Positions 18,028 to 26,263 of a stretch of 64,000 bases of DNA are shown here, one piece after another. A program made the translations under genes and the position numbers. Every line of letters starts with the position of its first letter. Within the stretch, counting starts at the first letter, position 1. Under the pieces are notes generated by a model. It had not been told where the DNA came from, ran no database searches, and saw only the letters and a program-made list of their open reading frames with translations. The stretch lies in contig OZ253531.1 in assembly GCA_965262395.1 (NCBI GenBank), positions 806,001-870,000 on the forward strand. The letters are read 5' to 3'. Origin of the DNA: CBDHFF01 sp965262395 (GTDB lineage Bacteria; Pseudomonadota; Alphaproteobacteria; Rickettsiales; Anaplasmataceae).

Positions 18028-18735
18028 GTGTCTGGTAATCGTATTGTAGTTGCTAATTGGAAAATGAATTGCTCCTTGGATCAGGTAAGATCATTTTGTA
18101 CCTATTTTCAAAATAGAAAAGATGTGGAGGGCTGTGAAGTTATTGTATGTCTACCATCTCCTTATTTGAATTTGTTGAGTAACCATAATTCATTTATTTT
18201 GGGTGCACAAAATTGTTATTTAAAAGAGAATGGATCTTATACAGGTGAGATAAGTCCAGTTATGTTGAAGGAACTTGGTTGTTCTTATGTCATACTTGGT
18301 CATTCAGAGAGAAGGAGATTATTTAGTGAAACTTCAGCTATTATCAGGGATAAAGCCAAGCTTGCGCTTTCATGTGGTTTAAAAGTCATTCTATGTATTG
18401 GAGAAATTGAAGAGGATGGAGATTTCTCAGAAATTGAAGAGCAATATACTAGCTCAATGCCCGACAATGCTGATGAACATAATGTTATTATAGCATATGA
18501 GCCAGTTTATGCTATAGGACGTGGTAAAATAGCCAATATGAGCAATGTAAATAATACAGTGTCTAAAATGAAATCACTAAGTAATAATAGGATTACATAT
18601 GGTGGATCTGTTAATGCTGATAACATAGATGTTGTAATGCAAAATGAATTTTTATCTGGTGTGTTGGTCGGCAATGCAAGCTTAGATTCATCTAATTTTT
18701 CAAAGATTATAGATAGAGTATCTAAAAAATCATGA
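18028..18735 (+). CDS. tpiA: Triosephosphate isomerase
   Basis: The enzyme interconverts dihydroxyacetone phosphate and glyceraldehyde 3-phosphate. I start at GTG 18028, which gives SGNRIVVANWKMN at the N-terminus as the family expects; starting further upstream would run into the tRNA gene. Catalytic residues are Lys12 (NWKMN), His92 in GHSERR and Glu158 in AYEPVYAIGRG, with the phosphate loop YGGSVN near the end. At 235 residues it is slightly short. The stop overlaps the next start (ATGA), coupling it to the Lol permease gene. Confidence 0.95.
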   Translation: MSGNRIVVANWKMNCSLDQVRSFCTYFQNRKDVEGCEVIVCLPSPYLNLLSNHNSFILGAQNCYLKENGSYTGEISPVMLKELGCSYVILGHSERRRLFSETSAIIRDKAKLALSCGLKVILCIGEIEEDGDFSEIEEQYTSSMPDNADEHNVIIAYEPVYAIGRGKIANMSNVNNTVSKMKSLSNNRITYGGSVNADNIDVVMQNEFLSGVLVGNASLDSSNFSKIIDRVSKKS

Positions 18736-19997
18736 ATTATTTTGAATGGCTTGTTGCTTGGCGATATATGCGTTCTAAACAAAAAGATCAATGGATATCA
18801 ATTATATATACATTTTCTCTGATGGGTATCTCCATAGGGGTTATGGTATTGATTATTGTAACTTCAGTAATGAATGGTTTCCATGAAGAATTGCTAAATA
18901 AAATATTGGGTAATGGAGGTCACATCTCTATACATGCACGTGATGATTCTATATCCGATTATAATGAAATCATTGATAATATTAAGAAAGAATTTTGTAC
19001 TCAAACAAAGGTGATAGTGCCATCGATTGAGAAGCAAGCGGTAATAGCTGGTATATATAATACAAGGTCTATAGATAGAAATGTTGCTGTATTTTTGAAA
19101 GCAATGAAAATTGAAGATATTCAGAGGACATTAAGTGAGTATCTTATTACACTAGATGATGAATTGACGGATGAATTATTGGAGAATGGAATAATATTAG
19201 GCTCCAAAGTCGCAGATAATTTGGGCTTAGATCTTGGTGATGAGGTAAAACTCCTGTCTACAGAAACAATGCCAACTATATTGGGGAATATTCCAAGATT
19301 TAAAAAGTTTAAGATAATAGGGATATTTGAATTAGGTTTGTATGATTATGATAGCACAGTTGTATATTTATCATTAAAAAATGCTCAAAACATATATTTA
19401 TTAAAGGATAAGATATCTAATATTGATATATATTTACATGATCCCGAAATATCAGATAAATTGCTGCCAGATATATATGATTTAGTCAATTTACCAATTA
19501 CCGATTGGAAAAGAAGCAGCGGGCATTTTTTTGAATCTATTCGCATTGAAAGGAATGTAATGTTTTTAATATTGGCAATGATAATCCTTGTGGCAGCATT
19601 CAATATTATTTCTAGCATGATCATGCTAGCGCAGGAAAAAAGAAAGAATATAGCAATGATGAAAGTAATGGGTGCAACAACTAAAAATATTAGATCAATC
19701 TTCTTTATTTGTGGAGCATCCGTAGGTTTATTAGGTACTTTTTTTGGTGTATTAATTGGTTTATTAATCTCTCTTAATATTGATTCTATTAAGTCATTTT
19801 TATTTAAGTTTAGCCATATTAATATGACTTCTTCGTTTATACAATTTTTACTAGATTTACCATTTATAGTTGAAGCATTTGATGTAATTATTATATCTAT
19901 TTTGTCTTTATCATTAACTATGATAGCAACTCTAATTCCTGCCATTAGGGCGTCTAATCAAGATCCAGCAACGATTATTCGTTATGATGATAATTAG
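18732..19997 (+). CDS. lolC: Lipoprotein-releasing ABC transporter permease (LolC/LolE)
   Basis: This inner-membrane permease, with LolD, extracts lipoproteins for delivery to the outer membrane. The 421-residue protein starts with the family opening (WLVAWRYMRSKQKDQWISII) leading into the first helix. A periplasmic domain of about 240 residues follows, then three helices of the FtsX domain (AAFNIISSMIMLAQEKRKNIAMMK is the coupling region). It ends RASNQDPATIIRYD. A single LolC/E-type permease is usual in alphaproteobacteria. lolD is not adjacent in this window. Confidence 0.88.
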   Translation: MNYFEWLVAWRYMRSKQKDQWISIIYTFSLMGISIGVMVLIIVTSVMNGFHEELLNKILGNGGHISIHARDDSISDYNEIIDNIKKEFCTQTKVIVPSIEKQAVIAGIYNTRSIDRNVAVFLKAMKIEDIQRTLSEYLITLDDELTDELLENGIILGSKVADNLGLDLGDEVKLLSTETMPTILGNIPRFKKFKIIGIFELGLYDYDSTVVYLSLKNAQNIYLLKDKISNIDIYLHDPEISDKLLPDIYDLVNLPITDWKRSSGHFFESIRIERNVMFLILAMIILVAAFNIISSMIMLAQEKRKNIAMMKVMGATTKNIRSIFFICGASVGLLGTFFGVLIGLLISLNIDSIKSFLFKFSHINMTSSFIQFLLDLPFIVEAFDVIIISILSLSLTMIATLIPAIRASNQDPATIIRYDDN

Positions 19998-20147
19998 GTT
20001 TATACGAGAATAGATATATAATATTTCATTACCTTTAATGTGCATTAGAGTGCATTTTTTAAATTTATGATAATTTTTGTCGTGAGATTTGTTATTAATA
20101 TGGTGTTGTTATCTTGATTATAGCGTGTAGAAACTCATATTTATTTT

Positions 20148-20768
20148 TTATAATACTAAATCCAATAGATCATTAACAAATGATGCCCCGAGACAGACAA
20201 CTAATCCGCTTATTATTAACCCAACAAATGATAATAATATCCCTATAATAAGAAATAATCCGTCTTTACTTATCATGCCCAGTGACATAATAGCAATACC
20301 TTCAGCTGGTATAAAATTTGTCAAAGGCAATGGTATGGCTATAGACAAGGCACATATCAATGAAAGAAGTGCATAGAATTTTTCTCCGTAACTAGAGCTT
20401 AATACAAGAATTCTTGGCTTCATTAGCATTTCTATTTTTCTAAGTAAGGGAGATGTTTTTTCAATAATCTTAGCTAGTGATTTTTTTTGTATTGATCTTT
20501 TATGTATGTATTTTGGAAGCCAAGGAGCATCAAAGCCAAGTAGCATTTGAAAAGAAAAAAATAATAACGGTATTGCTGCTATTGTAGTGAATCCTGGAGG
20601 AACAGGCACTGGTATAGACAGTGGAATAGAAAATATCAATAAAAGTAGGATAAATCCGCGCTCGTGTAGGGCAGTTTTTATTTCAAAAAGAGTAATAATA
20701 CCAGAATCTTGAGTTTTTATATGTACAACTGACTCAATAATTTCAGAAGTTTTTTTCTCTTTTGCCAT
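20148..20768 (-). CDS. ExoD-like membrane protein
   Basis: About 206 residues from ATG 20768 (a TTG at 20795 is possible but less likely). An N-terminal soluble stretch leads to ALHERGFILLLLIFSIP, PVPVPPGF and repeated hydrophobic helices, a pattern typical of the exopolysaccharide-synthesis ExoD family. ExoD was first linked to polysaccharide production and alkali tolerance in rhizobia; its biochemical role is unknown. The family call rests on these motifs and the length. Confidence 0.72.
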   Translation of the reverse strand: MAKEKKTSEIIESVVHIKTQDSGIITLFEIKTALHERGFILLLLIFSIPLSIPVPVPPGFTTIAAIPLLFFSFQMLLGFDAPWLPKYIHKRSIQKKSLAKIIEKTSPLLRKIEMLMKPRILVLSSSYGEKFYALLSLICALSIAIPLPLTNFIPAEGIAIMSLGMISKDGLFLIIGILLSFVGLIISGLVVCLGASFVNDLLDLVL

Positions 20769-20932
20769 TATTAGGTATAGATTACGATAGGCCAAATGGG
20801 ATGGTATATGAAATTTTGGACTCTGTCAACGACACGAACTAATTTTTATATCTATTAATCCTTTATTATTAGGGTGCTAATAATTCTTTACAATGTAGTG
20901 GATAAATAATACAATTATTGCGGTTATCTTTA

Positions 20933-21009
20933 GCACCCGTGGCTTAATTGGATAGAGCACATGACTACGGATCATGAGGTTAGGGGTTCGAGTCCTCTCG
21001 GGTGCACCA
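20933..21009 (+). tRNA. tRNA-Arg (anticodon ACG), probable integration site
   Basis: The cloverleaf has acceptor arms GCACCCG/CGGGTGC, anticodon stem CATGA/TCATG with loop CTACGGA (anticodon ACG), T-loop TTCGAGT, and an encoded CCA. An integrase pseudogene begins about 280 bp downstream, which is the usual position for an element inserted at a tRNA 3' end. Confidence 0.95.
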
Positions 21010-21069
21010 CTTTAAGATCCAATCTAACCCAAGATTCATTCAAAAAGCCTGAGATACTAGCTATTGTTA

Positions 21070-21192
21070 GTTTATTTGCAGAAGAAAAGCATTAAAATAG
21101 GCTGTTTGTGGTTTATTTGCAGAAGAAAAGCATTAAAATAGGCTGTTTGTGGTTTATTTGCAGAAGAAAAACATTAAAATAGGCTGTTTGTG
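21070..21192. repeat. Three tandem 41-bp repeats
   Basis: The 41-bp unit beginning GTTTATTTGCAGAAGAAAA starts at 21070, 21111 and 21152. The copies are near-identical, and a partial fourth (GTTTATTGTTTATTG) follows. They lie between tRNA-Arg and the integrase pseudogene and code for nothing recognisable. Confidence 0.9.
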
Positions 21193-21289
21193 GTTTATTG
21201 TTTATTGTTTGATGTTGTCCATTAAATACCTATGTAATCCAACAAAATAGGAGGTATTTTTGGGGATATTAATCTTATAGTACCCCAAA

Positions 21290-22420
21290 ATGCCTCTCAC
21301 AGATAATTTTTGTAAAAATGCAGTGGCTGGGAAAAACAAAAAACATTCTGATTCAGGAGGATTGTATTTACAAATTACAATCAATGGTTGAAAATGTAGA
21401 TTTAATAACAAAGAGATCTTTTATTTACTGAAGCTCTAAACACAGAGCCTGAAACATTCGGACAGATAATTTTTGTAAAAATGCAGAGCAGCTGAAAAAA
21501 GTAAAAAAATTACTTTTAACAGCATAAAGAAGAAGGAGAATTAGCTAAAAATTTCAATATAGGCAACTTATTCTCAAAAAATTTCTATTGAATGGCGTAA
21601 TAAAAAGCAATCAGTATGGTTTAATAAGTATGACAAATCTATGTTGTTGTGTTTAGAGAGAAATCTTTTTGACTTATAGGTAATTTATCGATAAATAAAA
21701 TCAAGATCATGATGCTACTATTGTTATTAAAAAAGACAACCACTCCATTTTGCAACAATAATTTTACAAGTCTGTGGGCAAATTTTTAGATATGCCATAA
21801 CATTAAAAAAATTGAAAATACGATATCATGATCAATTTGAAATACATACTAATCTCATATAAACCATGAAACTATAACTACTTAAAGGAATATTAGTTGC
21901 CGAAGCTCTTCAATGAATTAACTAAATATGACGATCATATTATAACTGTGCCGGCCATAAAACTCACGATAAACAGCTCATTCGTAACACATAAAATCGC
22001 GCAGTAGAATGGAATAAATTTAATTTTGAGAGAAATTAGTGACATATTTTAGCTAAGCTAATGAAGGTGTTTCAGAAGTATGTTCTACTACTTTTTGGTG
22101 AAATTTTAGAAATTCTAGCAGAGATAAAAACTTACAGTGATAATAATAAATATCTATCCTTCATGCTAGTAATAATAATGAATTTATGAATGAAAATACG
22201 ATGTTATATGCATTATATTGACCTACTATGCACGGATTTCGAGCCACTGCATCAACGCTATTAAATGAACAAGATTTCAAGGCAGATGTCATTGAAAATG
22301 TAAGAAAATAACATCCATTCATGCCAGAAACATGCTAAATACTTGCCAAAACAAGACAAAATTAACTCCTGGTGGAGCCAGTTTTTACGTGGATTTAACA
22401 AAAAATATGATGGATGGTAG
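21290..22420 (+). pseudogene. P4-type tyrosine recombinase (integrase) pseudogene
   Basis: Pieces of one integrase appear in order but in shifting frames with many stops. The N-terminal DUF4102 part begins at ATG 21290 (MPLTDNFCKNA, then HSDSGGLYLQIT). The core-binding part follows near 21580 (ISIEWRNKKQSVW, SMLLCLERNLF), then VCGQIFRYAIT near 21770 and AVEWNKFNFERN near 22000. The catalytic box is near 22230 (MHGFRATASTLLNEQ), and the C-terminal HAKYLPKQDKINSWW reaches a TAG at 22420. The 1.1 kb span fits a normal 370-400-residue integrase. A 24-bp stretch is repeated at 21300 and 21463. It is inactive, and marks an old tRNA-Arg-targeted island. Confidence 0.88.
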
Positions 22421-22711
22421 TGCGCTATGTTGTAGCTTTATGAGGGTCAATATTCTAATTGATTTCTTACAAATGACAGTTAGATTATACCATAATCAGT
22501 ATATAAAATGATGATTAATTATGTATAAATTAGGAAAATATAAGGCTATCGCAGTTCATTCAAAGTCAAAACACACATATAAATAGCTCTGGAAAGATAA
22601 GCTGGGTAAACTACCTTATTTTAACTTTTATTCCATGATTAATTGCCAAACAGATCATTTCAACGATCCACGGCTGTAGTTTTTAACTGCTAAAACAAAG
22701 GATATTAATGC

Positions 22712-22988
22712 ATAAACCTCCGATTCAAGATGCGCCTTTGTCGCGCCTTTGTCGACACGCCTTTGTCGGCTCAATCTCAGCACTAATAAAACAAATCAAC
22801 CACGTGAGATAAACACGAAATAAACCTCCGATTCAAGATGCGCCTTTGTCGACTCAATCTCAGCACTAATAAAACAAATCAACCACGTGAGATAAACACG
22901 AAATAAACCTCCGATTCAAGACACGCCTTTGTCGGCTCAATCTCAGCACTAATAAAACAAATCAACCACGTGAGATAAACATGAAAAT
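22712..22988. repeat. Tandem array of ~83-bp units with nested 11-bp repeats
   Basis: Units beginning ATAAACCTCCGATTCAAGA start at 22712, 22820 and 22903. The last two are 83 bp apart. The first is 25 bp longer because a small GC-richer motif (CGCCTTTGTCG) is repeated three times inside it. Each unit also holds CTCAATCTCAGCACTAATAA and an ACCACGTGAG block. The units are clearly GC-richer than their surroundings, so they may have a different origin. Confidence 0.88.
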
Positions 22989-23054
22989 TTTATTTAACTC
23001 AGAGAATATTCATTGTAGAAATATTTCTACTTCCGGTTTGCATTGATCCATAAA

Positions 23055-23083
23055 ATAAGCGCATTCATAACGAATGCGCTTAT
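23055..23083 (-). terminator. Rho-independent terminator for the minus-strand island operon
   Basis: A perfect 12-bp stem (ATAAGCGCATTC/GAATGCGCTTAT) surrounds a 5-base loop and is followed on the minus strand by TTTTA. It lies about 145 bp after the stop of the 1011-residue gene and is the strongest hairpin in the region. Confidence 0.75.
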
Positions 23084-23227
23084 AATAACTGTCTCTTTTT
23101 CTGTACTTCTTCTGAATGATATATATAGGCTCTGTCTATTTCTCTACACAAACTTCTGTCATTCTGCGGCCTAGAATTACTGATTCTGGAAAAGCTCTAC
23201 ACCCTTCTTTCATATCACATTGCGTAG

Positions 23228-26200
23228 TTAAGGGGTATGGAAGTTCAGTCCTTCTTCATCTGAAACATCTGAAAGATATTGATACCCTTCTTTCACATCA
23301 CATTGCGCAGTTAAGTGGCCTGGAGGTTCTTTTTCTTCTTCTGAAATATCTGAATACTCCATCGATGAAGAAGATCTTTCTAATGTCTGTGGGGGTTTTT
23401 TCGCCATAAAAGCAGTAATAGTATCTTTAAGTACATATTTATCTTTTGATTTATTATATTCTGTTATGTGTTTATTAAGTTCTTTATAAAATAGCTTGTA
23501 GGATACTTTCTCCGAGTTACCATGTCTTCCTATCTGTTTAAATGCATTCATAAGTTTAGTAAATAAGGTTCCATCTAAAATTTCACTAAGCTTGCTTATA
23601 GTAATATCTTTAGTACTTTTTTTTAATTCACCTGCTATTATTTCTAGTAGTGATGGTATAAGGAGGTGATCCATTATTGCCAAATATATTCCTAGTTCTC
23701 CAATCAATGATACGATTGCCTTATGCATAACTGCGGGAATAGAAGTGAGTTGTTCTAACTTTGATTTTAGATCTTTGAGCGTGGTTGATTCAATAAGTAA
23801 ATTATCTTCAGATGCAATATCGCATAAGATTTGTATTAACCTATTACAATTAATGAATATATATTGCAAAGAATCCAAGTGGACTACTATGTTTGAACAC
23901 ATACCACCACTAAGCCCTATCTTCCTCATATACTCCCTATTCGTGCAATATTTATTTTTTAATATACAGTCAATTATTCTAGAGCAATCTTGAATTAGTA
24001 TAACTACAGGTAATATTTTCTTGATCTTAGTCTGTATATCATCTAATGAATCCTCTTTTTTTAACTCATTTAAATGGCGTAACATCTCTATATCAGATCT
24101 TGATAGTGATAGATACTTTGTACAGATATTGCTTAGTGTACAATACGATCTCTTCAGGTTTATCAGCCTATATAGGCAAACTATACACTTTCTTCTTGAA
24201 GAAATATATTTCCCATCAGGAGATATATTTGCGCATTTATGATTTTTAAATATTGCATGGTGCCTGGAAATCTTTGCTGTTTTATAAAAAATACTATTTT
24301 TATCTTTAGGTTTATTTTGGCGCAATTTTTTTTCTCTTGTTGATTGAGAATACATGGAATCTTTCTTTGTGTTTTGTTTTCTACTTTTAATAGGTTTGCG
24401 TTTTTTTTGTTCAAAAACTACACCAGCTGCATTATGAGATGAAATAGGGCGTTTTTTTATCTTGGAGGATTGTTCTTCCCTTTCATGAGTTGGTTCATAT
24501 GGTTGAAAGAATCTTCTATCATGAAATACCTTATCTTTATAAGGTATTTTAACTATTAATTTTCTGTCGTCGTCGTCACTGGACAATGTATGCTTCATAT
24601 TTTTATCAGAACATTGAGATCTTTTATGTTTTCCTAGTCTAGGTTTCGTAACTTTCTTTGTAGCTTTATCTTCATCAGATAAGTCGGAATAGGATGTATC
24701 GCTCTCTGTATCAGGTGATCTAGAATGGTATATACTTTTTCTTTCAGCTAGAGTGCTAAGCCTAGGCGTAATTCTAGTTTTCATTTCTGTTGGCTCTTCA
24801 TCAGATAAGTCGGAGTCGGATATATCACTCTCTGTATCAGATGATTTAAAATGGTATATACTTTTTCTTTTAGCTAGAGTGTTAGACCTAGGAGTAGTGC
24901 TAGTTTTCATTCTGGCTGGCTCTGCATCAGATAAGTCGGAGTCGGATATATCACTCTCTGCGTAAGGTTGTTTAGCTATAGTGCTAGACATAGTTCTAGT
25001 TCTCATAACTTTCTTTCTATCTTCATCAAATAAGTTGGAATAGGATGTATCGCTCTCTGTATCAGGTGATCTAGAATGGTATATACTTTTTCTTTCAGCT
25101 AGAGTGCTAAGCCTAGGCGTAGTTCTAGCTTCCATTTTTGTTGATGAATTCATTGATTCAGATTGAGATACAGAGCTAATTTCATGATTAATAAATTCTG
25201 TTATTTTCGCTATGTTCATCATAAATTCATCAAAAGTTAGACACTCTCTTATGTGAGTTGCAAGTTTTTTCTTCATTATTAGATATATGTCTTTATTCAG
25301 CAACAGAGAAATATCCTGTTTACCATTATTAATATCCATTGTCTTTTCTTTTAATTCATCAGGTATGATTTGCAGTATTTTTGGTAAAATGAATTGTTTC
25401 ATTACTTCCAAATAACTTCTTGCAACCTTAATAATATTTTTGACCTCTACATAGCTTAGTGTAGTTTCTGTTTTTGAGCTATAACTTAAGTCTATTTCTT
25501 TGAATTCTTCTGACTCTAAGTCTATGAACCGAATTTCTCCTGCATCCATATCTATATGCTTTGCTGCCTGCCTCAAGAACAAGTTTATAACGTAAATAAA
25601 ATTAGCGGTCATTTTTCTAACGTAGCACAGTTTAGTTATTGTATTTTGTAGAATATCTGTAGATTTACAACCTATAATAGCGTTATCATGCACATATTCA
25701 CCCTTTATTACCATGATAGCTGATTTAACAAAGCTTCTGACCTTAGCATATACATCCAGCATTTTTATGCTCTGATTGCGCAGAGACAATAATGTATCAG
25801 AACTGTTTAATTCGCATAAAAATGATAATAATTCTTTCTTATTCAGTTTCAACGATCCCTTATTAACCACATTATAGCGTTCACATAATATTAATAACAC
25901 GCAATTATCATGCTCTTTACTAATCATTCTATGTAAGCATATTAGGCACCTTGTTTCGCCTCTGAACTTATTCCTCCTTTTACTTGGGCATTGACTTTTA
26001 TGCTTTAAATCTCGACCTTTAGGATCGTCAGTGAGTTTCAGTATAGAAAATATAAAACATGAGAGATTTCTCTTGCTATTTCTTTTCATCCTTTCAAAGG
26101 AGTTATTTGTTCTTTGTGCAGAGGATGGAGTAAATACTTTGAATCTTTTTGTAGCACTTTCATTCAGTTTTCTTTTTTTTAGGTGTAAACTAAATTCATT

Positions 26201-26263
26201 TCTATCTTCATCGGAATATATACTTTCATCATGGTATCCAGATGCTTTATGTTCTTCTCTCAT
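23228..26263 (-). CDS. Large repeat protein with duplicated CxxC domain, candidate effector
   Basis: I recognise no family in this 1011-residue protein. It has two similar domains, one near residues 90-370 and the other near 680-950. Each opens with a CxxC-L-[HY]-R-[ML]-I motif (Cys106/109 and Cys693/696) and each contains an 'ILP-LL-II-ELK' helix. Between them is a disordered arginine/serine-rich region with about four copies of a ~43-residue repeat (SIYHSRSPDTESD, SDSDLSDEE). Basic clusters at residues 29-42 (KKRKLN...KRFK) and near 600-640 resemble nuclear localisation signals. It begins at ATGA overlapping the upstream gene, and the two were probably one reading frame. No signal peptide is seen; a secreted host-directed role is inferred. 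Confidence 0.7.
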   Translation of the reverse strand: MREEHKASGYHDESIYSDEDRNEFSLHLKKRKLNESATKRFKVFTPSSAQRTNNSFERMKRNSKRNLSCFIFSILKLTDDPKGRDLKHKSQCPSKRRNKFRGETRCLICLHRMISKEHDNCVLLILCERYNVVNKGSLKLNKKELLSFLCELNSSDTLLSLRNQSIKMLDVYAKVRSFVKSAIMVIKGEYVHDNAIIGCKSTDILQNTITKLCYVRKMTANFIYVINLFLRQAAKHIDMDAGEIRFIDLESEEFKEIDLSYSSKTETTLSYVEVKNIIKVARSYLEVMKQFILPKILQIIPDELKEKTMDINNGKQDISLLLNKDIYLIMKKKLATHIRECLTFDEFMMNIAKITEFINHEISSVSQSESMNSSTKMEARTTPRLSTLAERKSIYHSRSPDTESDTSYSNLFDEDRKKVMRTRTMSSTIAKQPYAESDISDSDLSDAEPARMKTSTTPRSNTLAKRKSIYHFKSSDTESDISDSDLSDEEPTEMKTRITPRLSTLAERKSIYHSRSPDTESDTSYSDLSDEDKATKKVTKPRLGKHKRSQCSDKNMKHTLSSDDDDRKLIVKIPYKDKVFHDRRFFQPYEPTHEREEQSSKIKKRPISSHNAAGVVFEQKKRKPIKSRKQNTKKDSMYSQSTREKKLRQNKPKDKNSIFYKTAKISRHHAIFKNHKCANISPDGKYISSRRKCIVCLYRLINLKRSYCTLSNICTKYLSLSRSDIEMLRHLNELKKEDSLDDIQTKIKKILPVVILIQDCSRIIDCILKNKYCTNREYMRKIGLSGGMCSNIVVHLDSLQYIFINCNRLIQILCDIASEDNLLIESTTLKDLKSKLEQLTSIPAVMHKAIVSLIGELGIYLAIMDHLLIPSLLEIIAGELKKSTKDITISKLSEILDGTLFTKLMNAFKQIGRHGNSEKVSYKLFYKELNKHITEYNKSKDKYVLKDTITAFMAKKPPQTLERSSSSMEYSDISEEEKEPPGHLTAQCDVKEGYQYLSDVSDEEGLNFHTP

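Larger units (their letters stand above)
22421..23227. other. Non-coding region with repeats after the integrase remnant
   Basis: These 807 bp hold no intact frame. From 22421 to about 22710 the sequence looks like decayed coding DNA that I cannot identify. A tandem array (22712-22988) and a strong terminator (23055-23083) follow. Then comes a decayed copy of the end of the neighbouring gene (around 23201-23240). Confidence 0.6.

Noticed and set aside
21202..21411. Minus-strand 69-residue frame
   Set aside because: It lies opposite the N-terminal part of the integrase pseudogene, whose plus-strand reading is clearly homologous to integrases.
22712..22988. CRISPR array
   Set aside because: The units are tandem with no distinct spacers, and no cas genes are seen in the window.
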